Positions 54,927-63,962 of a stretch of 64,000 bases of DNA are shown here, piece after piece; position 1 is the stretch's first letter; every line of letters begins with the position of its first letter. The stretch is from an uncultured Schlesneria sp. (GTDB taxonomy: Bacteria > Planctomycetota > Planctomycetia > Planctomycetales > Planctomycetaceae), in NCBI GenBank assembly GCA_903834925.1, contig CAILLA010000011.1, positions 21,291-85,290 of the forward strand. The letters are read 5' to 3'. A program made the translations under genes and the position numbers. The notes beneath the pieces are model-generated. The model made no database searches, was not told the DNA's origin, and was given only the letters and a program-made list of their open reading frames with translations.

Positions 54927-56306
54927 TCACACCAGATTCCACCCTTTGCGGTATTCGCGTCGAATGAATTTGTCGGCTTCCGGCGCATTCGGGCATCGAA
55001 GTTTTGCGGCATCCCATTCGATTTTCTTGCCGACTCGGTAGGCGACGTTACCAAGATGGTTGGCTTCCGTCAGCCAGCCAGAATATTCAAAGTTGCATGT
55101 CGTTTTCAGGTCTGACTTACACGCACGAATCCATTCCGCCTGCTGACCCGGTGATTCGGGGATAAATGGCTCAGGTCGCTTAAAGTCTTTGAACTGAGTC
55201 TCGGGCAACAACAGAAGCTGGCCGTAATCGGAAAGCAGCATTCCCTTATCCCCAATGAAAAGATGCCCGCTTTCCCATTGCGGAATTCCCTTGTCAGTCC
55301 AGATTTTTGGCTTGTTAACCCCCTGATACCAGGTGAGTGTCACCGGGGGCATCCCCTCGCGAGGTCCGTATTGATACGTCGCCTGCATGGAAGCAGGTGC
55401 CAGATCAGGGTGTGCAGGTGGACCGCTCGCCTCGATTGTCAGCGGAGATTGAAGCTTGAGTGCCCAGAATGGCAGATCATTGAAATGACTACCAAGATCC
55501 GACATTGTGCCGCTACCCCATTCCCACCAGCGATACCACTTCGGCCCAGGGAAATAAACATTATTGAAAGCCCGTTCCGGCGCAGGACCGAGCCAGAGAT
55601 CCCAGTCGAGACCCTTCGGGATTGGATCTGCCGTTTTCGGTCGTTCCTGGACAGAAACAATGTCGCCAAATTTCTTGGCATCTTCCGGCGATTGGAGGCC
55701 CCAGGCGCGCGAAGTCCAGACGTGTGCTTCGCGGACGGGGCCAATCGCTCCCGTTTGAATCAGTTCGACCACTCGGCGATAGTTACTACCCGAATGGATC
55801 TGAATCCCCATCTGCGTCGCGACTTTGACTTTCGCAGTCGCTTCCCGAATCACCCGAGCTTCCCAGACGCTATGCGTCAGCGGCTTTTCACAATAAACAT
55901 GCTTTCCAAGCTGCAATGCGGCGAGCGTCGCGAATGCGTGAGTATGTTCGCACGTGCTGACGATCACTGCGTCAAATTCATTGGCGTGATCGAAGACCTT
56001 GCGAAAGTCGACAACTTTTCGCGCCTTGGGATGAGCGGCCGAGGCACGGCCAAGATTGTTCTCATTCACGTCACACAACGAAACGATGTTTTCTGTCCCG
56101 GCGACCGCGTCCAGGTTTGCACCACCGCGCCCGCCCGAACCGATCACGGCAATATTCAGTTTTTCGCTGACACCACGTGCCCGGAGAATGGCCGGAGCCG
56201 CAAACGGGCTAGCGGCAAGCACTGCCGATGTCGCCAGAAATCGCCGTCGATTGATCTTCGATTGTTTCAGATTTTGAACGCCGTCATCTTTGTTGTCACG
56301 AGTCAT
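54927..56306 (-). CDS. Gfo/Idh/MocA-family oxidoreductase with Tat signal
   Basis: 459 aa. The N terminus [16 protein letters not shown] is a twin-arginine export signal. The mature protein starts with the NAD(P)-binding Rossmann fold ([19 protein letters not shown]) and has EKPLTHS (the conserved Lys of the family). Residues after about 200 are the long Trp/Pro-rich C-terminal domain of planctomycete and Verrucomicrobia members ([22 protein letters not shown]). Such enzymes probably oxidise or reduce sugars in the periplasm with a bound cofactor. AAGGA precedes the ATG. Confidence 0.93.
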   Translation of the reverse strand: MTRDNKDDGVQNLKQSKINRRRFLATSAVLAASPFAAPAILRARGVSEKLNIAVIGSGGRGGANLDAVAGTENIVSLCDVNENNLGRASAAHPKARKVVDFRKVFDHANEFDAVIVSTCEHTHAFATLAALQLGKHVYCEKPLTHSVWEARVIREATAKVKVATQMGIQIHSGSNYRRVVELIQTGAIGPVREAHVWTSRAWGLQSPEDAKKFGDIVSVQERPKTADPIPKGLDWDLWLGPAPERAFNNVYFPGPKWYRWWEWGSGTMSDLGSHFNDLPFWALKLQSPLTIEASGPPAHPDLAPASMQATYQYGPREGMPPVTLTWYQGVNKPKIWTDKGIPQWESGHLFIGDKGMLLSDYGQLLLLPETQFKDFKRPEPFIPESPGQQAEWIRACKSDLKTTCNFEYSGWLTEANHLGNVAYRVGKKIEWDAAKLRCPNAPEADKFIRREYRKGWNLV

Positions 56307-57257
56307 CTTGAAAATCCTTGATTCAATTTGGAGTCTCTTCGCCAGCCCTGACTACCTTGGGCTGAAACAACCGAGTTTTGCCGAGATTTCAATTTTTCAT
56401 ATTGAGTTCCTTCGCAAGGCTCTTCGCCATCAGTTTGAGTATCTTCGTCAGTTTTGGATACTGTCAAAACAAGAATTTGTTGCTTCGATCCCGTTCGGTA
56501 TCGATCGCCATTCCGTTTACGCTCCAGAATCAATTTCGCTTGAGCGTCTTGGAGCAACTTGAATGCCCTCGACAAGCATGAGTCCCTTCGCAGAGACTCG
56601 CCCACCATCCAAATTGGTCATCAGATCGGAGAAGTCTACGAAGTCCCACAATCAAATCGGATCAATCCAATCACGAAAAAACCTCCGAACATTGAATTGC
56701 CTACTACACCGCCAGGCGATTTCAAACCAACGACGGCTACCTTCACACACGTACTTTTGCTGAAACAAACGAAGTCTTTATTGCTTTTTGGGAAACGCTC
56801 AATGAAATAGTCATTGAGTGTTCATCCACGGATTCGCTCCATCAGAAGAAGGGGACGGGAAGGCAGGGCGGAATATTCCACGCAATCTTCATTTTTTCAG
56901 GGTGAGGACAACAATTTCGGCCACATCGCCGAAACCTCCACACGGCCAATTCGTTCGCTCGTCGACCGTCGGTCGTTTTTTTATGATCTAAACACAGACC
57001 AACGACGCGCACTGTAGACGAAACAAAAAGATTTGATATAAATGTCCACCTGTTTCCGGCTGATGCGGCACTGCAGGTGGTCATTCACACATGTCTTATG
57101 TGCGTGGGTACATTAAAGCCGTCGTCCGGCATGCTGCACTTTGCAAGTTTTCGCTGTACGGGCAATCTCGGCAAACAACTCTACTCCGCATTCAGAAATC
57201 CGCAAAGTTCTAACAGCACAAAAAATACGAAATAGAGAGGCACAGGATTAATACATA
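56307..57257. other. A/T-rich gene-poor interval
   Basis: 951 bases upstream of the pentapeptide-repeat gene and of the oxidoreductase. It is visibly richer in A and T than the surrounding genes. Short open frames exist on both strands, but none has protein-like composition, a ribosome site and a recognisable domain. No inverted repeats with clear ends were found. It may be old acquired DNA or a decayed gene. Confidence 0.5.
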
Positions 57258-58940
57258 ATGACACATTCTGAAAGACTAAAATATTTAGTATTATTTGAAA
57301 ATGGCGTCGAGAATTGGAATTTAGAGATCGAACGAAACGCAAAAGACTCCGCATATACGTGTCTTTATCAATACGAGGCCCGTAAAGAAAGGTTGGGAAA
57401 AGGGAGAGAAATTTTAAATCAGATGCTACAGAAACTCCAGCTTCTATCCAAGACGCCGTTGACATACAAAAGCATTGCCAAAACAGAACTCCGCCGTGCT
57501 GGATTGATATCGGGCGATCTGGATGGTGCGGACCTGAGTCGTGCTGATCTAAGCGGCGCAACGCTCGACGGAGCGAACCTCAGTGGCATCTACCTGCGAG
57601 AGGCTGACCTAAGTAACGCACAACTCATTGGCGCAAAGCTGGTGTGTGCAAATCTTAACGACGCTACCCTTATCGCCGCAAATCTTAGTAGATCATTCCT
57701 CGGAGGTGCAAAGCTCAGTGGGGCAGACCTGAGTCGCGCAAATCTGAGTCGCGTAATATGTCGGGTAACTCTGAATGAATTGTTTCTGTTTGATTCAAAC
57801 CGACGCGGTGCAGATCTGTGGCGAGTAGACACGAGGAAAGAGTTTGAATTGAAATACGACGAAAGGAGACTCCGCAGAGACGCGGAGGTCGATGAATACG
57901 AAAGGGCGCGGGAATTGAGTCCCACGAATCTGAGGCGAGCAAACTTGACCCAGGCGGATTTGACTGGAGCAGATCTAACTGACGTTGACTTGACTGACGC
58001 CAACTTAACTGGCGCAAATTTGAGCGGAGCAAATTTGAGTGGAGCGAAGCTTGCTAATGCAAATCTCGTTGGCGCAATGTTATTTGGTGCAAAACTTCAT
58101 GGAGCTGATCTCAATGGTGCCGACCTGAGTGGCACTAGCTTGTTTGGGGTATGTCTAGATGGCGTCGACTTCATTGGTGCCGCGAAAAAGCCGACTTATG
58201 ATTGCCGAGGGTTTAATCAAGATGGCGTACATCAAAATGGAACCCGATACGACGACAAGGGCTGGGGCATAGACAAGCGCTTCCGAAACAACACATTCTT
58301 TGATGAACAAGGTTTTGATTTTGACGGCCTTGATAAAGACAAATTTGACAAGAGCGGTTTTAATAAGGATGGTTACGATCGCCTAGGATTTGGCCGTGAC
58401 GGATATAACCGGTCTGGAAATGATCGAGGTGGATTTAACCGCGACGGATATAACAGCGATGGATATAAAAAAGATGGATTCAATAGAGATGGCCGAGATC
58501 GAGAAGGCTACGATCGCCAAGGATTTGGTCGAGATGGATATAACCGCGACGGATACAAGACGGACGGATACGATATATATGGATTTAACGTAAATGGATG
58601 CGATAGATCTGGTGTTAAATGTCGAGTTATCAGCCTTACCTATACGGTCAGTAGTGCTCACGACCGGCAGTCGTCAGGTGCAAGCAGTGATGACTTGATC
58701 ACCTACCAATTTCGGGACTTGTTGCATCAAGCTTATGGCATAAATGGCAATAAAGTTGTAAGGTATGGGTTTGTTGACAGGGGTAATCTGGAAGCTCAGT
58801 TTTATTTCGTGTACGACGCTGATACGGCGAATATCGATAAATTCCCGAATTTCTATTCGGTCGTTGGCAGGGATTATCGCGGACTGCGTAGACAGAGTTT
58901 CAGAGATACGAACCAAAGTGTGTTTGGGGTAGTGCATTAG
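57258..58940 (+). CDS. Pentapeptide-repeat protein with a second glycine/aromatic repeat array
   Basis: 560 aa. Residues 1-80 are helical and charged. Residues about 87-165 and 222-308 are A(D/N)LxX pentapeptide repeats (ADLSRADLSGATLDG), which form a right-handed quadrilateral helix. A charged break (about 166-221) lies between the two blocks. Residues about 317-453 switch to a different five-residue repeat with Gly-Tyr/Phe-Asp/Asn-x-x (DGYNR, DGFNR, QGFGR), about 26 units. A compact C-terminal domain (about 453-560) ends the protein. No signal or TM. The gene is A/T-rich compared with its neighbours and has ribosome site AGGC/ATTAAT only weakly. It has no operon partner. Role unknown. Confidence 0.85.
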   Translation: MTHSERLKYLVLFENGVENWNLEIERNAKDSAYTCLYQYEARKERLGKGREILNQMLQKLQLLSKTPLTYKSIAKTELRRAGLISGDLDGADLSRADLSGATLDGANLSGIYLREADLSNAQLIGAKLVCANLNDATLIAANLSRSFLGGAKLSGADLSRANLSRVICRVTLNELFLFDSNRRGADLWRVDTRKEFELKYDERRLRRDAEVDEYERARELSPTNLRRANLTQADLTGADLTDVDLTDANLTGANLSGANLSGAKLANANLVGAMLFGAKLHGADLNGADLSGTSLFGVCLDGVDFIGAAKKPTYDCRGFNQDGVHQNGTRYDDKGWGIDKRFRNNTFFDEQGFDFDGLDKDKFDKSGFNKDGYDRLGFGRDGYNRSGNDRGGFNRDGYNSDGYKKDGFNRDGRDREGYDRQGFGRDGYNRDGYKTDGYDIYGFNVNGCDRSGVKCRVISLTYTVSSAHDRQSSGASSDDLITYQFRDLLHQAYGINGNKVVRYGFVDRGNLEAQFYFVYDADTANIDKFPNFYSVVGRDYRGLRRQSFRDTNQSVFGVVH

Positions 58941-59326
58941 CCGCAAGTACCGCTTTGTTGCCCGCTTGAAAGGCTGACAAGTACCCGGCAGAGCAAAATC
59001 GCGAATTCCGCTTGAACTTTGCAGTATTGGAACGTAAGCATAACGGCGTTGGAACGGGTGCATCTGGTTTCCAAATTCGCTTCCACCTCGGCGAACCAAC
59101 GAGGCGTGAGTATCACCGGCCGGGACATTTTGGGCTTTGCCTACTTTTTCTGGCGGTTTCGGTGGGAACGATCTGGGGATTGCCAGATTCCCTCGGGGTT
59201 TTCTGTAACAACATCAATGACTTAAGAAATCGGATGCCATCGTATTGATGCAACATCCGTGCGCATTCGTTAGGATTTCGTCATTGTTGAACGTAACGGT
59301 TTCCGTCCGATTAAAGGGATTCCATC
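58941..59326. other. Intergenic region with a 27-bp repeat copy
   Basis: 386 bases between two plus-strand genes. The segment 59062-59088 matches 35369-35395. An open frame at 59012-59248 lacks a ribosome site and protein-like composition. The AAA-ATPase leader (59290-59326) with AAAGGGA lies at the end. Confidence 0.5.
59062..59088 (+). repeat. 27-bp dispersed repeat, copy 2
   Basis: ATCTGGTTTCCAAAT, two variable bases, then GCTTCCACCT; 24 of 27 bases match the segment at 35369. Both are in intergenic DNA. Too short to class. Confidence 0.5.
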
Positions 59327-60676
59327 TTGTCTGGTGACGACAGTGTACGCGCTTTGCGGGACGCGCTGGCTCATTCGCCCGATAACGTGCCTTTGCGAAA
59401 GCATCTGGCTGAAACTTTACTTGGCCTCGGTCGAGCGGAGGAGGCGGAAGAGGAATTTCGGCACGTCCTGGCGCGGGACCGCAATAATGTCGAATTGAAG
59501 CTGGGGCTGGCGCGTGCCTATCATCAGCAGGGAAAATTGTCGCATGCCATCGTGATCGTCGAAGAAATGATTCGGCAACGCGACACACCTGCCGCAGCCT
59601 ATCTGCTTCATTCTCGCTTGTTACTGCAACAGGGGGATGTCGAATTCGCAGTCACCGAATACCGCCAGGCGGTGCGAGAAGATGAATCGCTGCGCGACGA
59701 TGAATTGGCGGGGGAATTGGGGATTGACGCCGACGAATCGTCTGAAGTCATCGACGGAAGAGTTCGAGCCGGTTGGGAGAGTCCAGAGGATGCTTCATTT
59801 CCAGTCGCCAGTTCGTTCGAGCGGCCGACAATCAATTTTTCGTCCGTGGGGGGGATGGATACGCTCAAGGAAGAAATCCGCATGAAGATCATTTACCCGA
59901 TGCAGCATCGGGAGATGTTTGCTTCCTACGGAAAAACGATCGGTGGCGGGATCCTGATGTATGGACCGCCTGGTTGTGGCAAGACGCATATTGCGCGTGC
60001 CACAGCGGGCGAGATTCGCGCGGGATTCGTTTGCATTGGTATCAATGATGTCCTGGATATGTGGATTGGGAACAGCGAGAAGAAGCTTCACGAGCTTTTC
60101 GAGTATGCCAGATCGCATCAACCTTGCGTGTTGTTCTTCGACGAAGTCGATGCACTGGGGGCGAGCCGAACCGACATGAAGACCAGCGGGTCGCGGCATC
60201 TGGTCAATCAATTCCTGGCCGAATTGGACGGAGCGAAATCGTCGAACGACGGAGTGCTGATTCTTGCGGCAACAAACGCTCCGTGGCATCTGGATTCGGC
60301 ATTTCGACGTCCGGGACGATTTGATCGAATCTTGTTTGTCCCCCCGCCTGATGAACCTGCTCGCGCTGATATCCTGCGTCTGCAACTGACTGGAAAACCG
60401 GTTCAGGAGATTGACCACCTGCAGGTCGCACGCAAGACAAAAGACTTTTCCGGAGCCGACTTGAAAGCGGTGGTCGATCAAACGATCGAAAAAAAGCTGC
60501 GAGAGGCGATGCAAACGGGAAAACCATTGCCGATTGCGACGAAGGACTTGATTGCGGCCGCAGGAGGTCTGCGGGCATCGACAAAGGAATGGTTCGCCTC
60601 GGCCCGAAACTATGCCCTGTATTCCAATCAGGGGGGACTGTACGACGACATCCTCAAGTATTTGAAACTCTCATGA
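59327..60676 (+). CDS. TPR-AAA ATPase
   Basis: 449 aa, TTG start at 59327 with AAAGGGA upstream; no ATG is available before the TPRs. Residues about 4-120 hold about three TPRs (VPLRKHLAETLLGLGRAEEAEEEF). The AAA domain (about 170-400) has Walker A GPPGCGKT (213-220), pore loop MWIGNSE, Walker B VLFFDEVDALG (268-278), sensor 1 LAATNAPW and arginine fingers RRPGRFDR. It is closest to the CDC48/FtsH-type single AAA proteins. No protease or TM part. It overlaps the next gene's ATG (ATGA), so the products are coupled. Likely an unfoldase or remodelling ATPase. Confidence 0.9.
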   Translation: MSGDDSVRALRDALAHSPDNVPLRKHLAETLLGLGRAEEAEEEFRHVLARDRNNVELKLGLARAYHQQGKLSHAIVIVEEMIRQRDTPAAAYLLHSRLLLQQGDVEFAVTEYRQAVREDESLRDDELAGELGIDADESSEVIDGRVRAGWESPEDASFPVASSFERPTINFSSVGGMDTLKEEIRMKIIYPMQHREMFASYGKTIGGGILMYGPPGCGKTHIARATAGEIRAGFVCIGINDVLDMWIGNSEKKLHELFEYARSHQPCVLFFDEVDALGASRTDMKTSGSRHLVNQFLAELDGAKSSNDGVLILAATNAPWHLDSAFRRPGRFDRILFVPPPDEPARADILRLQLTGKPVQEIDHLQVARKTKDFSGADLKAVVDQTIEKKLREAMQTGKPLPIATKDLIAAAGGLRASTKEWFASARNYALYSNQGGLYDDILKYLKLS

Positions 60677-62010
60677 GCATTAATCTCAGCCGCGCCCAAC
60701 TTTTGATGCAGCAGCACCGGTTTGAACTGGCGGAGGAGCAGTTGCGGCTGGCCTTGGCACATGGGACCGAGACCGCAACGGCTCATGCCCTGCTGGCGCT
60801 GTGTCTGTCGGAGCGGGGCAAGTTTGACGAAGCCACTACTGAGGCTCAACAGGCGATTCACGAAGCGCCGGATGAAGCACTCGGTTTTCATGCCTTGGCA
60901 ACGATCCAGTGGAAGCGGAATCAATTGAGCGAGGCGCAAGCAACCATCTCGGAAGCAATCCGCCTGGAACCATGGAACTCACAGCACTTCCATGTCTTGT
61001 CTGGAATCGAGGGAAATCGATATCGCTGGAACGAATCTCTGGCGGCGGCAGAACAAGGATTGGCCTGCGATCCTGACGATATCGGCTGTAACAACCTGCG
61101 AGCCATAGCGCTTGTCAATCTGGGTCGCAAGGAAGAAGCAGGGCAGTCGATTGACGCGACACTGTCGAAGAATCCTGAAGATGCCGTCACGCATGCCAAT
61201 CAAGGATGGACATTGCTGCACCAGCGACAACCTCTGGATGCGATGAAACATTTTCGGGAAGCTTTACGGCTGGAACCCGATCTGGAATGGGCTCGGGTCG
61301 GAATCATCGAAGCGATGAAAGCCCGATTCTTTGTGTATCGCTGGCTGCTCTCCTTTTTCCTGTGGATGACACGCTTCCCGCCAAATGTCCGAGTGGGGTT
61401 AATGCTCGGATTGCTCTTCGGTCGATCACTGTTGGCCAACCTGATTCAGATGGTGCCGATCCTGGCACCGCTGGCCCTTCCGTTGACGGTCGGGTACGTG
61501 CTGTTCGTCTGGATGACCTGGACTGCGTCGTCGTTGTTCAATCTTGTCCTCCGTCTAGATTCATTCGGGCGATTAGTCCTGAATGCCAAGGAACGACTCG
61601 AATCAACCTTGGTGGGGATTTGCCTGGTTTCGTGCTTTGTGGTTGGAATGACTTCACTGTTTTTCGACCGGCGATTGGCGAGTGAACCCTGGCTGTTGGG
61701 GATGCTGTACTTGGGGCTAATGCTTCCGGTGATTGCCACGTTTCAACAGCCGGTTGGCCGAAGAAAGTGGGTTGCCGCCTACGCCGCTGGAGTCACCATA
61801 TGTGTCTTGATCGCCACATACCAATCGTTGAATTATTGTCACCAGATGACCTTGTTATTCAGGGGGCCGGAATTGGTCGAGTCAAGACCCGCTGAACTGA
61901 AGGCCACGTTCGATTCCGCGGTGAAATGGTTCGAATATTCGGCTTGGGGAATTGCTCTTTCGACATGGATCGGTGTAGGTTTGGGCATGAGTCCCGTCCG
62001 CGACAAGTAA
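60673..62010 (+). CDS. TPR protein with C-terminal membrane domain
   Basis: 445 aa from the ATG at 60673, overlapping the stop of the AAA gene. Residues about 3-215 are TPRs (RAQLLMQQHRFELAEEQLRLAL; AVTHANQGWTLLHQRQPLDAMKHF). From about 230 there are about six hydrophobic segments (near 222-235, 245-300, 318-338, 352-368, 376-395 and 425-440). It resembles the minus-strand TPR-membrane protein at 62940-63833 in layout. It probably docks the AAA ATPase at the membrane through TPR contacts; this is inferred. Confidence 0.88.
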   Translation: MSINLSRAQLLMQQHRFELAEEQLRLALAHGTETATAHALLALCLSERGKFDEATTEAQQAIHEAPDEALGFHALATIQWKRNQLSEAQATISEAIRLEPWNSQHFHVLSGIEGNRYRWNESLAAAEQGLACDPDDIGCNNLRAIALVNLGRKEEAGQSIDATLSKNPEDAVTHANQGWTLLHQRQPLDAMKHFREALRLEPDLEWARVGIIEAMKARFFVYRWLLSFFLWMTRFPPNVRVGLMLGLLFGRSLLANLIQMVPILAPLALPLTVGYVLFVWMTWTASSLFNLVLRLDSFGRLVLNAKERLESTLVGICLVSCFVVGMTSLFFDRRLASEPWLLGMLYLGLMLPVIATFQQPVGRRKWVAAYAAGVTICVLIATYQSLNYCHQMTLLFRGPELVESRPAELKATFDSAVKWFEYSAWGIALSTWIGVGLGMSPVRDK

Positions 62011-62099
62011 ATAAAGTTTGACGGCCAAAGCGCTGCGGGATATAAGCATTTGATCTGAAAAGCCTCCCTTGGCCAAGAGCTCTCTCAGGATTGGACATT

Positions 62100-63035
62100 A
62101 TGGCGAACTCGATCGGTTCCACTTCCAAAGTCACCTTTCAACGTCGCGGGTGGGTGAACGTCATATTGATGATCGTTCTGGTCGCGGTCTGCATCTTCGT
62201 AGTTTGTCCGGAGGCAGATGCCGCACCAGGCGGGCAGTTCGTCAAACAAGCGCTGAAATCCAAATATGGGCGGATCGGCGGCATCATTGTTGGCGGACTG
62301 ATGTTGATCGCATTTGTCCTCTTTTTGCCGTTGATCCTGTATGTCCAATACAAGGAATGGGCAGGGATCCGAAAAACAAAAAGCGATCTCGCCCGGCTTG
62401 CCATGAAGTACAATTGGTTTGAGTGGACGGCGCTTCGCGCACAGATTAAACAGACGGTCACGGACGTTGCAAAAGTCTGGGCATCAGGGGACTTGTCTTC
62501 TGTCTGTTCATCGATGACCGCAGACTATTTCAACAGTCAGCAGGAATTGCTTCAACGCTGGGTCGACGAAGGGAAACAGATCGTTTACCGGCTGGAAAAA
62601 ATTCAACGGATCGAACCACTCGCGGTCAGTGTCGAAGACGAAGAGACTCATAGCTGGATTCGCGTGCTGGTATCAGTCGACTGCGTCGACTACATGCGGG
62701 ACCAACACACTCGAGAAGTGATCAAGGGTGAAATCGGAACGACATCCGGATTCGAATCGGTCTGGGTCTTCGTGCATCAGAAGAAGGAATGGCTGCTCAG
62801 CGGTATTGAGCAAGGATCGACATCCTTGAGTTGGGCGTCGGAGAAGAATCGCATCGACACCAGCTACCTCGACAGCATCTGGAGTAAAAGGCAAAAGACC
62901 AGCGGTACGAGCAAAGTCCCCACGCGGACAGGTGCCAAATCACAAACGGCCTCGAGTGATTTGGAAACGGATCAGCCGACAGCAAAACCAAAACAGCGCC
63001 TCGTACGAAAACCATCCAGCGACGAGGATCAGTGA
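62100..63035 (+). CDS. Tim44-like membrane protein
   Basis: 311 aa from the ATG at 62100 (a TTG three codons earlier is possible). Two TM helices lie at about 18-38 and 58-82, separated by a Gly/Lys loop. Residues about 95-240 have the NTF2-like fold pattern of Tim44-type domains (VAKVWASGDLSSVCSSMTADYFNSQ; DYMRDQHTREVIKGEIGTTSGFESVWVFV; EWLLSGIEQG). The C-terminal tail (about 250-311) is Lys/Ser/Thr-rich and unstructured. In mitochondria Tim44 tethers the import motor; here the domain may hold a partner such as the AAA ATPase at the membrane. 89 bases after the TPR gene. Confidence 0.82.
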   Translation: MANSIGSTSKVTFQRRGWVNVILMIVLVAVCIFVVCPEADAAPGGQFVKQALKSKYGRIGGIIVGGLMLIAFVLFLPLILYVQYKEWAGIRKTKSDLARLAMKYNWFEWTALRAQIKQTVTDVAKVWASGDLSSVCSSMTADYFNSQQELLQRWVDEGKQIVYRLEKIQRIEPLAVSVEDEETHSWIRVLVSVDCVDYMRDQHTREVIKGEIGTTSGFESVWVFVHQKKEWLLSGIEQGSTSLSWASEKNRIDTSYLDSIWSKRQKTSGTSKVPTRTGAKSQTASSDLETDQPTAKPKQRLVRKPSSDEDQ

Positions 63036-63833
63036 CAGCCATCCCAACCAGCTGAATGGAAACCAGATCAGCTTCCCCAGGACGAACCAGATTAACGGGG
63101 TGGCAATTGCCATGATTCGGATCGGCCATTCACCTCGCAGAAATCCGCCATTTCTGAAGAGCCAGTGAGATCGCACGATCTCGTGAGCCATCGCATCCAG
63201 ACGCTCTGTGGGGACGTTTGGATCCACCATGAGTGACGACCTCATCCGCATGCGACCTTCTGTTTTCTGACCCTTTTCGAGCAGCCGCATTCCGGCAAAC
63301 AGGTGCCAATCGGCATCTTCCGGGTTGACCTCGCCGGCACGACGTTCCATTTCATCCGCCAGACGCTTCTCGCCGTTCACGTGATAAAGTCGCTGGAGTT
63401 GCGTTAGTAAATGGATATTGTCCGGATCAAGTGCCAACCCCTGTCGGGCCGCGGTGATCGCGTCCTCGCAGCGCCCGAGACGATCGAAAATGTGCGCGAG
63501 CGTTCCATAACGGCCACCGACCTCGGGGTCCCAGCGGATCGCCTCGCGTGAGTGTCGTTCCGCCGCATCAAGCCGATTTTGCTCGAGAGCCCGAAAGCAG
63601 AGCAAGTCATGCGTGCAGGGCCAATTCGGGGCACACGCGGCGAGAGATTCAATCGAGCTTTGGGTCAGTTCCCGATCCTTCAAGCAGAAACCACACAGGC
63701 CGCGAAGGTACAAAAGATCGACATCGTTGGGATGGTGACCCAACCCCTCCAGGCAGACCTCCGCCGCTTCGCGAAATCGATCTCGCTCGAAGAAGAAATA
63801 CGCTCGCTGCTGATACTCATGAGGCGGCATCAT
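62940..63833 (-). CDS. TPR protein with C-terminal membrane domain
   Basis: 297 aa from the ATG at 63833; the next ATG, at 63830, is equally good, and the frame to 63890 has no signal of its own. Residues about 1-185 are TPRs (YQQRAYFFFERDRFREAAEVCLEGL; GRYGTLAHIFDRLGRCEDAITAARQGLALDPDN). Two to three TM helices follow (about 233-290; IWFVLGKLIWFPFSWLGWLSLILVAGWF). Its architecture matches the TPR-membrane protein at 60673. Its last 96 bases overlap the end of the Tim44-like gene on the other strand, so the stop codons cross. Part of the same cluster by content. Confidence 0.85.
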   Translation of the reverse strand: MMPPHEYQQRAYFFFERDRFREAAEVCLEGLGHHPNDVDLLYLRGLCGFCLKDRELTQSSIESLAACAPNWPCTHDLLCFRALEQNRLDAAERHSREAIRWDPEVGGRYGTLAHIFDRLGRCEDAITAARQGLALDPDNIHLLTQLQRLYHVNGEKRLADEMERRAGEVNPEDADWHLFAGMRLLEKGQKTEGRMRMRSSLMVDPNVPTERLDAMAHEIVRSHWLFRNGGFLRGEWPIRIMAIATPLIWFVLGKLIWFPFSWLGWLSLILVAGWFSYEALFWFCCRLIRFQITRGRL

Positions 63834-63929
63834 GATGAATTGACCCGATGTGGTTTTTAGGCAGAGTCTGGCGGTCTCAAAGTAAGTCAACAGTTAATCC
63901 GATCCTAACGGATGCATGGTTGGGTTTCC

Positions 63930-63962
63930 AGATTTGGTGAGCCGGGCGGCGTAAGCCCTCGG
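63930..63962. repeat. Small palindrome GAGCCGGGCGGCGTAAGCCCTCGG
   Basis: A short hairpin with GGGC/GCCC arms at the window's right edge, upstream of the minus-strand TPR gene. Single copy in this window. It may be a REP-like repeat of the genome, but one copy cannot show that. Confidence 0.35.

Noticed and set aside
55263..56321. A 352-codon open frame antisense to the oxidoreductase
   Set aside because: Opposite strand of a strong Gfo/Idh/MocA gene; the long frame is a by-product of codon bias.
56559..56810. An 83-codon open frame in the A/T-rich interval
   Set aside because: Low complexity, no ribosome site and no family resemblance.
58206..58617. Possible CRISPR array because of repeated GAYGGATATAA-like words
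   Set aside because: The period is 15 bases with no spacers and it encodes a five-residue protein repeat in frame.
59012..59248. A 78-codon open frame before the AAA ATPase gene
   Set aside because: It crosses the dispersed 27-bp repeat and shows no domain; the hydrophobic part looks accidental.
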